Shown here piece after piece: positions 1 to 10,235 of a stretch of DNA of 30,959 bases. Numbering within the stretch: the first letter of the stretch is position 1; each line of letters begins with the position of its first letter. The DNA lies in the NCBI GenBank assembly GCA_050329415.1, contig JBHJOS010000159.1, positions 1-30,959 on the forward strand, written 5' to 3'. The notes below the pieces were generated by a model. It was not told the DNA's origin. It saw only the letters and a list, made by a program, of their open reading frames with translations, and did not search any database. Both the position numbers and the translations under genes were made by a program. Origin of the DNA: JANNOG01 sp050329415. GTDB taxonomy: Bacteria; Actinomycetota; Actinomycetes; Actinomycetales; JBBAYJ01.

Positions 1-44
1 AATTTCACGCAGGGTCGGCGACCGGTGGCATGGAGCACCGAACC

Positions 45-120
45 GGGCCTCTAGCTCAATCGGCAGAGCAGCGGACTTTTAATCCGCGGGTTGTGGGTTC
101 GATCCCCACGGGGCCCACCA
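45..120 (+). tRNA. tRNA-Lys (anticodon UUU)
   Basis: A complete 76-nt cloverleaf with encoded CCA can be folded by eye. The acceptor arm GGGCCTC pairs with GGGGCCC (one G-U pair). The anticodon stem GCGGA/TCCGC encloses loop CTTTTAA, so the anticodon is TTT. The T arm GTGGG/CCCAC has loop TTCGATC. The discriminator base is A, followed by CCA. It decodes AAA and AAG lysine codons. No adjacent integrase or duplicated 3' end is visible, so there is no sign that it serves as an attachment site in this window. Confidence 0.96.
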
Positions 121-541
121 TCTCGCCTGTCCGGCGTGGCAGAAATCCGGGACGTCAAGATGCTGGTCCCGCGCGGCGCCCTGTCCGACGAGATGCTGCA
201 CGTCGATGACATTGCACTTGTCCGCCGACATCGCAGGAGGCGGGCGTGATGGAACACGGGGACGCTGCTGCGGAAGGTGACGACGGGACCGCAGCGGACC
301 GGTCGTGTGAAGTCCGAAAGATTCTCGTTCGCCCCGGTGGCACCGTCGACGGGCTCACGTCGACTCGATTCGCGCATGAACTCGCCCCCACCGAGCCCAT
401 GACTGTCCGCGAGGGCCGTACGTGCGCACTCGACCAGGCCCCGAACCATGTCCCTGGATACTCGTACGGTTCCATGAGCTCGGCGCAGACAGCGCCGGAC
501 GTGACCCTTCAGGTCTTCCTCGGTCACGCCGACGCAGCCTG
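121..541. other. Intergenic region without a supported gene
   Basis: No convincing gene lies between the tRNA and the regulator that ends at 542. GC is lower than in flanking genes (one sampled 60-base line about 67%). A minus-strand open frame from a GTG at 527 reads plausibly helical for about 40 residues, but about a third of its third codon positions are A or T and it runs into the antisense of the tRNA. A short plus-strand frame ending at 249 is also unsupported. Either could be a decayed remnant. Confidence 0.4.
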
Positions 542-3481
542 TCAGATCCGAGTGGACGGCACCCGGTCGGCCAGCAGACCTTCCCGGTGGGCGACGGCCA
601 CCGCCTCCGTCCGGCCGGTGTCGCCGAGCTTGGCGATGATGCGCGACACGTGGACGCTCACGGTCTTCTCGGCCATGAACAGCCGCTCGCCGATCCGCCG
701 GTTGGTGAGGCCCTGCGCGACCAGCGCGAGGACCTCCCCCTCCCGCGGGGTCAGCGGACCCGCGGGCCGGGCCCCCGCGCCCATCCCGGCCCGCCGGGCG
801 AGGGCGTCGAGCGCCGCCGCCAGCGGACGCGCCCCGAGCTCCCCCGCCACCCGGCGCGCCGCCGCCAGTTCCGTGGCGGCCTCGTTCCGGCGGCCGCCGG
901 CCAGCAGCGCCGCCGCCAGTTGCCCCCGGCAGCGGGCGCGCTCGTACTCGCTGAAGCCTGCGAAGCCCTCGGCGGCCCGTCGCCACAACCCGACCGCGTC
1001 CTCCGCGTCGGGCGGGCAGGTCCGGGCGTGCTCCGCCTCCGCGCGGGCCAGCCAGGCCTGGCCCTCCGGCCCCAGGGAGCCGTGCCGCGCCCGGCCGTCC
1101 CCGTGCTCTGCCGTCGTCCGCGCCCGCTCGATGAGAGAGGCGGCCACCTGTTCCAGCGGCTCGCCATTGACGGTGCGGGCCGCTCCGGGCCGCTCGGCGA
1201 CGTCCCCGAGGGCGCCGAGGCCCACCGCGGCCAGCCGGATCCGGACGAGGAACCACGACTGCGCGCGCTCGTCGATGTACGTCATCGCCCGGCGGATCGT
1301 CGCCACCGCGGGCTCGGGCCAGTCGCACCAGCGCTGGTGCTCGGCCGACGCCGCCGCCACCGTCAGCACCGTCCACGGGTCGTGATCCCAGGCCGTGACG
1401 AGGGACTCGGCCGTGGCGGCGGCAGCCGGGTCACCCTGGGCCGCCTGGACCTGCAGCGCCAGTGCCGCGAGGCGGGCCGCCATGGCGTCAGGCGGGCGGG
1501 ACCCGGCCGGGCCGGCCGCGCGCAGTGCCCGATCCCAGTCGCCGCGCATGTAGTGCACGGTCACCTCCAGCGAGCGCAGCTCCAGCCCGTAGGGGCTCCA
1601 CATGAGCCCCTTCGCCGCACACCACGCGAGCGTCGGCTCAAGGACCACCAGGGCCGCGGCCGGGTCCCCGGCGTCGTAGCGCGCGGCCGCCCGGCCGTAG
1701 GCAGCGCGCAACGCCGTCGCCGGGTGCCCCGCCTCCCGGGCCCGCGCCTCGGCCCGGGCGAGCGCCTCGTCCACACCCGCTCCCTGGCCCTCGGCCAGGT
1801 CCAGGGCAGCCAGGGTGATGAGGGCGTCCGCCTCGGCGCCCGCGACCGCCAGGTCGACGGCCAGCCCTCGGGCTCGCTGCGCGTAGTCCCGGGCCTCGCC
1901 CTCCCGGTGCAGGGCCATCAGCGCTCGGGCGGCGATGGCGGACGCCCACGCCGCGGTGTCGCCGTCGTCGGTGGCGGTCGCCAGATCGAGGGACCGCAGG
2001 GCCGCGGCGAGTGTCTCGTCATCCGGCGCGTCGGCGGAGAAGCGGTGCTTGGCGAGCTGGCGCAGGGCGAGCGCCGTCGTCCGGTCGGCGTCGGGGAGGT
2101 CGAGCCGCGGAATCCGGTCGACTGCCTCCTCGGCCAGGCTACGGGCACGCTGGAGCATCCCCGCCCGGCTGGCCGCATGGGCGGTGCGCAGGAGCAGGCG
2201 GACCACGGTGGTGCCGGTCCGCTCCGCCGCGTCCGGCACCACGTCCCACCACGACAGGGCCTGCTCCAACTGGTGCCACGCCTCGGCGGGCGCCTGCTGG
2301 GCGTCCGCCTCGTCCGCCGCGGCCACGGCGGCGACCAGCGCCCCTGGGAGGTCGTGCGACTCCAGGCGGTGGTGAGTGAGATCAGCGGCCGGGGCGAGGC
2401 GGGCACCCTGCTCGGCGGCCTCGGTGAGTGCGCGGGCGTAGGCCGCGTGCAACCGGGTGCGCTCGCCGGGGAGCAGGTCCGCGTACACGGCCTCGTGGAG
2501 CAGGGCGTGTCGGAAGGCGTACCCGTCCGTCCCGTCGGGCACCAGCAGGTGCGCGGCGACGGCCTCGCGCAGCGCGGCCTCGAGAACGTCGTCCGGCCGG
2601 GCGGCGACGGCGCGCACCAGCTCGTGGCGGACCCGGCGGCCCCCGACCGCCGCGAGGCGCACGACGTCGACCGCCGCCCCGGGCAGCGTCTCGAGCCGGG
2701 CCAGCACGACGTCGGCCAGCCGGGTGGGCAGGGTCCGGGGTTCGTCGTCGGCGGCCCCGCTCTCGAAGAGCTCGGCGGCGAAGTACGCGTTGCCCTCGGA
2801 ACGCTCGTGGATCCGCCGGGCGGTGACCTCCGGCACCTCCCGCCCCGAGAGTCCCGACAGGTAGACCGCCATCTCGTCGGTGGTGAACGGGGAGAGGTCG
2901 AGGCGGTGCACCACCGGCAGGCGCACCAGCTCGGCGAGGAACGTCCGCAGCGGGTGACGCCGGTGCAGGTCGTCGCCCCGGTAGGACGCGACCACGAGCA
3001 GCCGCTCGTCACGCAGCCGGCGGAGCAGGAAGCCGAGGAGATCCCGGGTCGACCGGTCGGACCAGTGCAGGTCCTCGACGAGGAGGACGACCGGGCCGCC
3101 GGGCGGGGCAGCCGTCGCCAGCGCCGCGGCGACCCCCTCGAACACCTGCAGCTGGCCGAGATCCCCACCGGACTCGCCGGTGCGCCACGCGACCCCCGCG
3201 TCGTCGTCGGACCTCAGAGCGGCCAGGGCCTCGGTGAACGGCAGGTACGGCAGCCCGGAGTCGCCGAGGTCCGAGCAGTGCCCCACGAGGACCGTCGCGC
3301 CCGCCGCCCGGGCGCGCTCGGCCAGCTCGGACAGCAACCGGGTCTTGCCGACGCCGGCGTCGCCCTGGACGACGACGGCGCCCGGCTCCGCCGTGCGGGC
3401 GGCATCGAGCGCGTCGAGGAGGACCGCCATCTCCTCGGCACGCCCGACGAGCGGGGGCTGACCTCGGGCCACGTCGGTCAT
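542..3481 (-). CDS. LuxR-family large ATP-binding transcriptional regulator (LAL type)
   Basis: The 979-residue protein has the LAL architecture. An N-terminal AAA/STAND ATPase carries Walker A GDAGVGKT at residues 40-47 and a Walker B-like VVLLVEDLHW near 130. A long alpha-helical TPR-like middle follows. A C-terminal LuxR/GerE helix-turn-helix at about 909-970 begins LTPREGEVLALVAQGLTNRRIG and includes KTVSVHVSRI. Proteins of this size and order are typical actinobacterial activators that couple ligand sensing and ATP binding to transcription, often of catabolic or sugar genes (family knowledge). The target is unknown; the divergent amylosucrase is the nearest candidate, by inference only. 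The ATG start overlaps the stop of the small upstream gene by 4 nt (ATGA), which indicates translational coupling. Confidence 0.93.
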   Translation of the reverse strand: MTDVARGQPPLVGRAEEMAVLLDALDAARTAEPGAVVVQGDAGVGKTRLLSELAERARAAGATVLVGHCSDLGDSGLPYLPFTEALAALRSDDDAGVAWRTGESGGDLGQLQVFEGVAAALATAAPPGGPVVLLVEDLHWSDRSTRDLLGFLLRRLRDERLLVVASYRGDDLHRRHPLRTFLAELVRLPVVHRLDLSPFTTDEMAVYLSGLSGREVPEVTARRIHERSEGNAYFAAELFESGAADDEPRTLPTRLADVVLARLETLPGAAVDVVRLAAVGGRRVRHELVRAVAARPDDVLEAALREAVAAHLLVPDGTDGYAFRHALLHEAVYADLLPGERTRLHAAYARALTEAAEQGARLAPAADLTHHRLESHDLPGALVAAVAAADEADAQQAPAEAWHQLEQALSWWDVVPDAAERTGTTVVRLLLRTAHAASRAGMLQRARSLAEEAVDRIPRLDLPDADRTTALALRQLAKHRFSADAPDDETLAAALRSLDLATATDDGDTAAWASAIAARALMALHREGEARDYAQRARGLAVDLAVAGAEADALITLAALDLAEGQGAGVDEALARAEARAREAGHPATALRAAYGRAAARYDAGDPAAALVVLEPTLAWCAAKGLMWSPYGLELRSLEVTVHYMRGDWDRALRAAGPAGSRPPDAMAARLAALALQVQAAQGDPAAAATAESLVTAWDHDPWTVLTVAAASAEHQRWCDWPEPAVATIRRAMTYIDERAQSWFLVRIRLAAVGLGALGDVAERPGAARTVNGEPLEQVAASLIERARTTAEHGDGRARHGSLGPEGQAWLARAEAEHARTCPPDAEDAVGLWRRAAEGFAGFSEYERARCRGQLAAALLAGGRRNEAATELAAARRVAGELGARPLAAALDALARRAGMGAGARPAGPLTPREGEVLALVAQGLTNRRIGERLFMAEKTVSVHVSRIIAKLGDTGRTEAVAVAHREGLLADRVPSTRI

Positions 3482-3711
3482 GCTGGCACGCGGGCTCCGC
3501 CGGGGTCCCGGTGCTCGGCGGGTGGCGGAGGCGCCGCCTCGGCGGACGTCCGGGGGCGCGGGACGGGCGGGCGCCGCCGCAGCTCGCGCCGCGCCCGGCG
3601 CGCCTCTCGGCGGCGCTCGCCGGCCGACCGGTCGGCATGGGCGCGAGCGGCCGAGTCGTGGATGCTGGCGAGTCGGTATGCGAGCTCGGGCTCACGGTCG
3701 AGCAGGTGCAC
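3478..3711 (-). CDS. Small Arg/Glu-rich hypothetical protein coupled to the LAL regulator
   Basis: The frame gives 77 residues from a GTG at 3711, preceded by GGGAGA four bases upstream. A longer ATG start at 3759 (93 residues) has no visible ribosome-binding site. The sequence starts VHLLDREPELAYRLASIHDS, continues as a highly charged helix rich in Arg and Glu, and ends in a Pro-rich tail. I do not recognise a family; short charged helical proteins like this are common in actinomycetes. Its stop overlaps the start of the LAL gene (ATGA), which is the main reason to accept it. It could be a leader or regulatory partner, or merely a frame that supports coupled translation. Confidence 0.5.
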   Translation of the reverse strand: MHLLDREPELAYRLASIHDSAARAHADRSAGERRREARRARRELRRRPPVPRPRTSAEAAPPPPAEHRDPGGARVPA

Positions 3712-3870
3712 GGTGTCTCCCGGTGGTCGGTGCCGCCGTCCCGGGGCGGGCGGCGACATCGACCACGCTCCGCCTGAGGGGGGCCCCGGGCATCGGCAGA
3801 CCGCGCACGTCCTGCACCGGGGGCAGCCTCAGTTCCGGATCCCCCCGGAGGTAAGGCCCCTGCCCCCTCA

Positions 3871-3934
3871 TGATCGAACTCATGCGACGTCAGGTTCGCG
3901 GGCCCGGGAACCTGACGTCGCATGAGTGGGATCA
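3871..3934. repeat. Long palindromic element bounded by TGATC...GATCA
   Basis: Arms at 3878-3897 and 3908-3927 are a perfect 20-bp inverted repeat (ACTCATGCGACGTCAGGTTC and its complement). They surround a 10-nt loop that contains the self-complementary CGGGCCCG. After a 2-bp mismatch the pairing resumes with TGATC (3871-3875) and GATCA (3930-3934). It lies between the divergent regulator operon and the amylosucrase, 49 bases before the amylosucrase start. Two other hairpins in the window (8428-8475 and 8503-8585) share the TGATC...GATCA ends, which suggests a dispersed palindromic repeat family. A role as operator or bidirectional terminator is also possible. Confidence 0.75.
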
Positions 3935-3983
3935 CGAGTGGAGGGTTCTGCGGCTCCCGGATCGTCGGCGCCACAATGGGCGG

Positions 3984-5897
3984 ATGATCCCCGCCGTGCC
4001 CGCCGACCTGCTGGCGGGGGTCGGCCCCGACCGGCGGGAGCTGTTCGAGCTGCGGGTCGAAAGGTGGTGGGCCGACCTCGCCGAGGGATTGGCGGACGTG
4101 TTCGGGCCGGACGTCGCGCACGCGACGGGCGAGCGGCTGCTGCGGGCGGCGGCGGCCGCGTACGCCGCGCGGGACCCGGCGCTGCACCGCTCGGACCTGG
4201 CGCGCACGCTGCGCCCGGACTGGTTCCAGGAGCCGGGGATGCTCGGCTACGCCGCGTACACCGAGCGGTTCGCCGGCACCCTGGCCGGGGTCCACGACCG
4301 CCTCGACCACCTCGCCGAGCTGGGCGTCACCTACCTGCACCTCATGCCGTTGCTGCGGCCGCGCGACGGCGACAGCGACGGCGGGTACGCGGTCGTCGAC
4401 TACCGCGCGGTCCGGGCCGACCTCGGCACCATCGACGACCTGCGCGACCTGGCCCGCGCCCTGCACGCCCGCGGCATCAGCCTGGTGCTCGACCTCGTCC
4501 TCAACCACGTGGCCAGGGAGCACCCGTGGGCGGCGGCGGCCCGGCGGGGCGATGCCCGGTACCGGGACTACTTCCACGTCTTCGGCGACCGGACGATGCC
4601 GGACGCCTACGAGGCGACGCTGCCGGAGGTGTTCCCCGACTTCGCGCCGGGGAGTTTCACGTGGGACGACGACCTCGACGGCTGGGTGTGGACCACGTTC
4701 CACGCCTTCCAGTGGGACGTGAACTGGGCCAGCCCCGACGTCGTCGTCGAGTACGCCGAGATCGTCCTGTTCCTCGCCAACCTCGGCGTCGACGTGCTCC
4801 GCCTGGACGCCATCGCCTTCCTGTGGAAACGACTGGGCACCTCCTGCCAGAACCAGCCCGAGGTCCACAGCCTCGCCCGGGTGCTGCGCGCCCTCACCCG
4901 GATCGCCTGCCCCGGCGTGCTGCTCAAGGCCGAGGCCATCGTGGGCCCCGACGACCTCGTCCACTACCTGGGGCGCCACCGGCACCACGGTCGGGTCAGC
5001 GACCTCGCCTACCACAACTCACTCATGGTCCAGGTGTGGTCGATGCTGGCCGCGCAGGACGTGCGCCTGGCCGCGCGCGCCCTGGGCTCGCTGCCGCCGG
5101 CGCCGGCCACCACGGCGTGGATCACCTACGTGCGCTGCCACGACGACATCGGGTGGGCGGTGTCGGACGCCGACGCCGCCGCGGTCGGACTGGAAGGCAG
5201 CGCCCACCGGACGTTCCTGTCGGACTGGTATCGCGGGGCCTTCCCCGGCTCGTGGGCCCGCGGGCTGGTCTTCCAGGCGAACCCTGCCAGCGGCGACCGG
5301 CGCATCTCCGGCTCGGCCGCGGCCCTGGCCGGTCTGGTCGCGGCGCACGAGTCCGGCGATCCCGCGGAGGTCGACGCTGCGGTCACCCGGCTGCTGCTGG
5401 CCCACGCCGTCATCCTGGGCTGGGGCGGGATCCCGGTGATCTGGATGGGTGACGAGCTGGCCTCGCCCGGGGACCCGGCCTGGGCCGACGAGCCGGGGCA
5501 CTCGGGCGACAACCGCTGGGTCCACCGGCCCTGGCTCGACCCGGAGGCTCTCGACGCGGCCGGTGACCCGACGACCGTGCCGGGGCGGGTGTTCGCCGGC
5601 CTGCGCCACCTCGCCCGGGTGCGGTCGTCGCTGCCCCACCTCCATGCCTCGGTGCCCAACCGCGTGCTCGACGTCGCCGACCCCGGGGTGCTGGCCGTCG
5701 CGCGCCGCCATCCCCTCGGCGACCTGCTCGCTCTCTACAACGTCACCGCGACGTGGCGGCCGTGGCCCGGGCACCGGCTGGGCGAGCTGGGGCTGCGCGA
5801 CGGGTGGGACGCCCTGGCGGGACGACCCGTCCACATCGGCGGGGACGGGGACGTGTGGCTGGCGCCATGGTCGGCGGGATGGGTCGTGCGCCCGTGA
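3984..5897 (+). CDS. Amylosucrase (GH13 sucrose glucosyltransferase)
   Basis: The protein uses sucrose to extend alpha-1,4-glucans, releasing fructose (EC 2.4.1.4). Its 637 residues match the known size of the Neisseria enzyme (636). All GH13 signature regions are intact: DLVLNH at 170-175, nucleophile Asp275 in VLRLDAIAF, acid/base Glu317 in LLKAEAIV, and His386-Asp387 in YVRCHDDIGW. The amylosucrase-specific stretch SDGGYAVVDYR is present near 131. The N-terminal helical domain with ERWWADLAEGL is also characteristic. The ATG at 3984 is preferred; the open frame extends to 3870 only by reading through the hairpin. No signal peptide is seen, so it is probably cytoplasmic. It ends 21 bases from the convergent mmsA stop. 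A close sucrose hydrolase is the main alternative. Confidence 0.9.
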   Translation: MIPAVPADLLAGVGPDRRELFELRVERWWADLAEGLADVFGPDVAHATGERLLRAAAAAYAARDPALHRSDLARTLRPDWFQEPGMLGYAAYTERFAGTLAGVHDRLDHLAELGVTYLHLMPLLRPRDGDSDGGYAVVDYRAVRADLGTIDDLRDLARALHARGISLVLDLVLNHVAREHPWAAAARRGDARYRDYFHVFGDRTMPDAYEATLPEVFPDFAPGSFTWDDDLDGWVWTTFHAFQWDVNWASPDVVVEYAEIVLFLANLGVDVLRLDAIAFLWKRLGTSCQNQPEVHSLARVLRALTRIACPGVLLKAEAIVGPDDLVHYLGRHRHHGRVSDLAYHNSLMVQVWSMLAAQDVRLAARALGSLPPAPATTAWITYVRCHDDIGWAVSDADAAAVGLEGSAHRTFLSDWYRGAFPGSWARGLVFQANPASGDRRISGSAAALAGLVAAHESGDPAEVDAAVTRLLLAHAVILGWGGIPVIWMGDELASPGDPAWADEPGHSGDNRWVHRPWLDPEALDAAGDPTTVPGRVFAGLRHLARVRSSLPHLHASVPNRVLDVADPGVLAVARRHPLGDLLALYNVTATWRPWPGHRLGELGLRDGWDALAGRPVHIGGDGDVWLAPWSAGWVVRP

Positions 5898-5918
5898 GCC
5901 CGGGCACGGGCCGCCTCC

Positions 5919-7415
<1,497 letters not shown>

Positions 7416-7818
7416 GGCGCGTCCTTCCGTCGTCGCAATGACCGCCAGCATCCTCCATCAGTCGGGAGACCGGGGTCCCTCCCGGACGGACAGCCTGGCG
7501 CCGGGCTGTCCCGCGGCGGTCCCGTCGTCAGAGGCGTCCTCGGTGGCCCGGGCATCGCCAGTGCCCGTCGGCGGACGTCCTCCCAGCTGGCCACGGGCGA
7601 TGGTCGACGGGTCACCGTGGTCGCGTCCACCGGGCCCGCGCGTTCGACCCCCCGGCCTCGACCGCGGGGCCGACCGGTCGAGGCCTCGACGGCCCCCGGC
7701 ATCGGCGCGGCTGACGGCGCCGGTCCCCCGCTCGCTGCTCGTCCACAGTCCGGCGACGGGCCGTGGGTCCCCACCCGACGACCCGTCCCGGTCCGCTGCC
7801 GGGCCGGATCTGGACAGC
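7416..7818. promoter_or_regulatory. mmsA upstream region with a possible operator hairpin
   Basis: This stretch of about 400 bases has no supported gene; the open frames through it are Pro/Arg/Ser-rich and unlike proteins. About 50 bases before the mmsA start, at 7461-7486, GTCGGGAG and CTCCCGGAC form an inverted repeat with one bulged base around a 10-nt loop. This could be an operator for mmsA. No clear -10/-35 pair was identified. Confidence 0.3.
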
Positions 7819-8507
7819 GTGTCCCGTGCCCCGCCGTCGGCCGGTCCGTCCTACCGCCGACTGCTGCGCGGGGTCCATCAGGCCGCGGACCTACCGGTCG
7901 ACCACGGCACGATGATCGACGCAGTCCGCCGCAGCGGGGCCGGGGGCGTCCTGTGCGGGCCGAGCGCAGCCTGGGTCCATGGCTGCCGGCTCGCCGAGGC
8001 CCGCGACCCCGTCCACCTGATCACGGGCGACGACGGGTACGGCGTCAGCCTCGACGGGGTCGCCCGGCTGCGAGTGGATCTCGATGTTGGCGATGTCGTG
8101 GACACCGAGTTCGGCCCCAGCACCTCCCTCGCGCGAACGGCAGTCGACCTCTCGCGCGCGGCGTCGGGACCGGGGCACTGCCGTACCCGCGCACCGTGGC
8201 CTGGGTGGACGCCCTCGTCAGAGCCAGCCCGCTGACCAGTGCGGAGTCCCGCCGGGCCGGGGTCGCGGCGGTGGGGCTGCCCGGGATCGGCCGGGCCCGC
8301 CGGGAACTGCGGGCCGTGCGGGACGGGGTGGACCGCCCCAAGGAGACCGAACTGCGCCTGCTCGTCGTGCGACTGGGGTTCCCCGAACCGCAGGTTCAGT
8401 GCCCGGTCCGGGGGCTGGGGTGGCGGGTGATCCAGATCGACCAGTGGGGTCTGACCCACCCCGGGAGCTGGATCAGACAGCTCTCGACGCTCGTCCCCCG
8501 TCGATGA
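7819..8507 (+). pseudogene. Frameshifted, 3'-truncated AbiEi/DUF559-type protein gene
   Basis: From a GTG at 7819 the frame reads like the actinobacterial AbiEi-antitoxin-like/DUF559 family: YRRLLRGVHQAADLPVDHG, then GVLCGPSAAWVHGCRL, then TSLARTAVDLSRA. Near 8160-8180 the similarity jumps to another frame (YPRTVAWVDALVRASPLTS, then GVDRPKETELRLLVVRLGFP), consistent with a one-base deletion. In this family a nuclease-like core (typically followed by a VEYDG-type motif) should come after RPKETELRLLL. Here the family-like sequence stops at about 8427, where a hairpin begins, and the frame ends at 8507 inside another. It is therefore both frameshifted and truncated. The frameshift alone could be a sequencing error in a G-rich tract, but the missing C-terminus could not. 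Confidence 0.6.
8428..8475. repeat. Degenerate palindromic element with TGATC...GATCA ends
   Basis: The outer arms TGATCCAG (8428-8435) and CTGGATCA (8468-8475) are perfectly complementary. Inside, GTGGG (8444-8448) pairs with CCCAC (8455-8459). The ends match those of the stronger hairpins at 3871-3934 and 8503-8585. It begins exactly where family-like sequence in the preceding pseudogene stops, so it may mark the truncation point. Confidence 0.5.
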
Positions 8508-8585
8508 TCCGACTCACCGGAGGGTTGCGCAGGTTCCGCCCGCCCGCCACGAGACATGCGCACCCCTCCGGTGAGTTGGATCATC
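8503..8585. repeat. Long palindromic element with 29-bp arms
   Basis: The arms at 8503-8531 and 8557-8585 are 29 bp with two mismatches. They begin GATGATCCGACTCACCGGAG, and the other arm is the complement of GATGATCCAACTCACCGGAG. The loop is 25 nt. It shares the TGATCCNACTCA-type edge with the element at 3871-3934 (TGATCGAACTCA). It could form a strong hairpin in either transcript and may act as a terminator, but it has no U-tract. Confidence 0.75.
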
Positions 8586-8783
8586 AGCAAGAGGGCAGGC
8601 CGGGCAGGTCGCGACCGCGAAGCTGAGCGCCGAGGACCTCCACCCTCAGGGGGAGCCCACCGGGCAGAGGATCAGACCCGGGGCGGGTTCCCCGACGACG
8701 ATCACCGTGGTGGAGTGCTCCCGGGTCGCCGACCGACCTGATCGTCTCGCCCGTGCAGCGCCCGCAGTGACCGAGGAGACACC

Positions 8784-10082
8784 GTGAGCACCGACGCCGC
8801 CGCCCCGACGCCGCCCCCGGCACGAGTCGCCCCGGTCGGCCCGACGAAGCACAGCGAGCGCTCACTGGCGCCGGACCTCGCCCGAGGCAGCGTCCTGCTG
8901 TTCATCGCCCTGGCCAACGTCTCCGTGTACCACTACGGCCGCGAGCTCGGCCTCGGCTACCGCCCGGCCGACGGCTCCGGACTGGACCGGACGCTGAACT
9001 TCCTCGTCGCGATGCTGATCGACGCCCGGTCGTACCCGATGTTCGCCATGCTCTTCGGCTACGGCATGGTCAAGGTGCTCGACCGGCAGCTGCGGGCCGG
9101 GCGCACCGTCGGAGCCGCACAGCGCCTGCTGGTGCGGCGCAACCTGTGGCTGCTGGCCTTCGGCGCGGTGCATGCGACCCTGCTGTTCCTCGGCGACATC
9201 CTGGGCCCGTACGCCGTGACCGGCCTGCTCGCGCTGCTGTTCATCACCCTGCGGACCCGGATCCTCGCGTGGATCGCCGGGGTGTCCCTGGTGCCGCTCA
9301 CCCTGGCCTTCGGGCTGTCCCGCCTCCTCGCCTCGGACGAGGGCCTCCTCTCGACCGACGACTACCTGCTCAGCATGGCGATCCGCTTCGGCGTCTGGGT
9401 GAGCAACCTCGTGTTCATCGGGGGCTTCTTCGGACTCATGGCCCCGGTGCTGATCGGGGTGCTGCTGGCCCGGTCCGGACTGCTCGACCGGCCGTGGGAA
9501 CACGTCCGCCGGCTGTCGCGGTACGCCGTCGCCGGAATCGGCCTGGGAGCGGTCGGCGGTCTGCCGTACGCCCTCCAGGTGGCCGCCTGGTGGGACGCGC
9601 CGCTGGGGCTGTCGGTCCTGACGGCGTCGCTGCACGCGCTCACCGGGGTCGCCGCCGGGTTCGGCTACATCTGCCTGTTCGGTCTCGTGGCCGCCGCCCT
9701 GCGGGGGCGAGGAGCCCCGGGGCCGCTGCGCCCCCTGGCCGCCACCGGGGAACGCTCCCTCACGGCATACCTGCTGCAGTCGGTCGCGCTGGCGCCGCTG
9801 ATGTCGCCCTGGGGGCTCGGGCTCGGCGGGGAGATCAGCAGCGCGCAGGCGTACGCCCTGGCGGCCGGGGTGTGGCTGGCCACGGTGGTGATCGCGACGG
9901 GGCTCGCGGCGGCGGGCAACCGGGGACCGTTCGAGATCCTGCTCCGGCGCCTGATGTACGGCCGACCGAGGCCGGCGGCCCCGGTGATCGGGCCACCTGC
10001 CGCCTCACCCACCACGCCACCCGTCGGCGACGCCACGCCGGTGACACGCTCGGGCCCGTCCGCGACGCCACCGGTCGGGTGA
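8784..10082 (+). CDS. DUF418 (YeiB-like) integral membrane protein
   Basis: A 432-residue polytopic membrane protein with a DUF418-type layout. The N-terminal motif ERSLAPDLARGSVLLFIALANVS is typical, followed by FAMLFGYGMV, then RRNLWLLAFGAVHATLLFLGDIL. A C-terminal block contains TGERSLTAYLLQS and PFEILLRRLMYG. I estimate eight to ten membrane helices. The C-terminal tail (about 395-432) is Pro/Thr-rich and disordered. The GTG start at 8784 has GAGGAGA directly upstream. The biochemical role of DUF418 proteins is not established; they are often described as putative transporters or acyltransferase-like membrane proteins. The next gene on the same strand (malic enzyme) starts 153 bases later, so co-transcription is uncertain. 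Confidence 0.9.
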   Translation: MSTDAAAPTPPPARVAPVGPTKHSERSLAPDLARGSVLLFIALANVSVYHYGRELGLGYRPADGSGLDRTLNFLVAMLIDARSYPMFAMLFGYGMVKVLDRQLRAGRTVGAAQRLLVRRNLWLLAFGAVHATLLFLGDILGPYAVTGLLALLFITLRTRILAWIAGVSLVPLTLAFGLSRLLASDEGLLSTDDYLLSMAIRFGVWVSNLVFIGGFFGLMAPVLIGVLLARSGLLDRPWEHVRRLSRYAVAGIGLGAVGGLPYALQVAAWWDAPLGLSVLTASLHALTGVAAGFGYICLFGLVAAALRGRGAPGPLRPLAATGERSLTAYLLQSVALAPLMSPWGLGLGGEISSAQAYALAAGVWLATVVIATGLAAAGNRGPFEILLRRLMYGRPRPAAPVIGPPAASPTTPPVGDATPVTRSGPSATPPVG

Positions 10083-10235
10083 CGTCCGGTGATACGGTGA
10101 CCGGCCGACGGGCGGCCACCCCCACGCCGCCCTCGGCCCCGGGCTCACCGGCCCGTCTCCCGGCCAGGACACCCCCGGCCCGTCCCGAGCCGCACTGACG
10201 CGCGCCCGGCCCCGCCGGGCAGATCGGACGACCCC

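Noticed and set aside
51..527. Minus-strand open frame from a GTG at 527 just downstream of the LAL regulator
   Set aside because: It begins plausibly (VTEEDLKGHVRRCLRRAHG) but has low third-position GC for this genome and its end is the antisense translation of the tRNA-Lys gene, so it is not a believable full gene.
422..3925. Very long plus-strand open frame antisense to the LAL regulator
   Set aside because: Typical GC-rich shadow frame: Arg/Gly/Pro-rich with no domains, while the opposite strand encodes a complete LAL protein.
3870..3983. N-terminal extension of amylosucrase from an ATG at 3870
   Set aside because: The 38 extra residues are translated from the palindromic element and bear no resemblance to amylosucrase; the ATG at 3984 gives the expected length.
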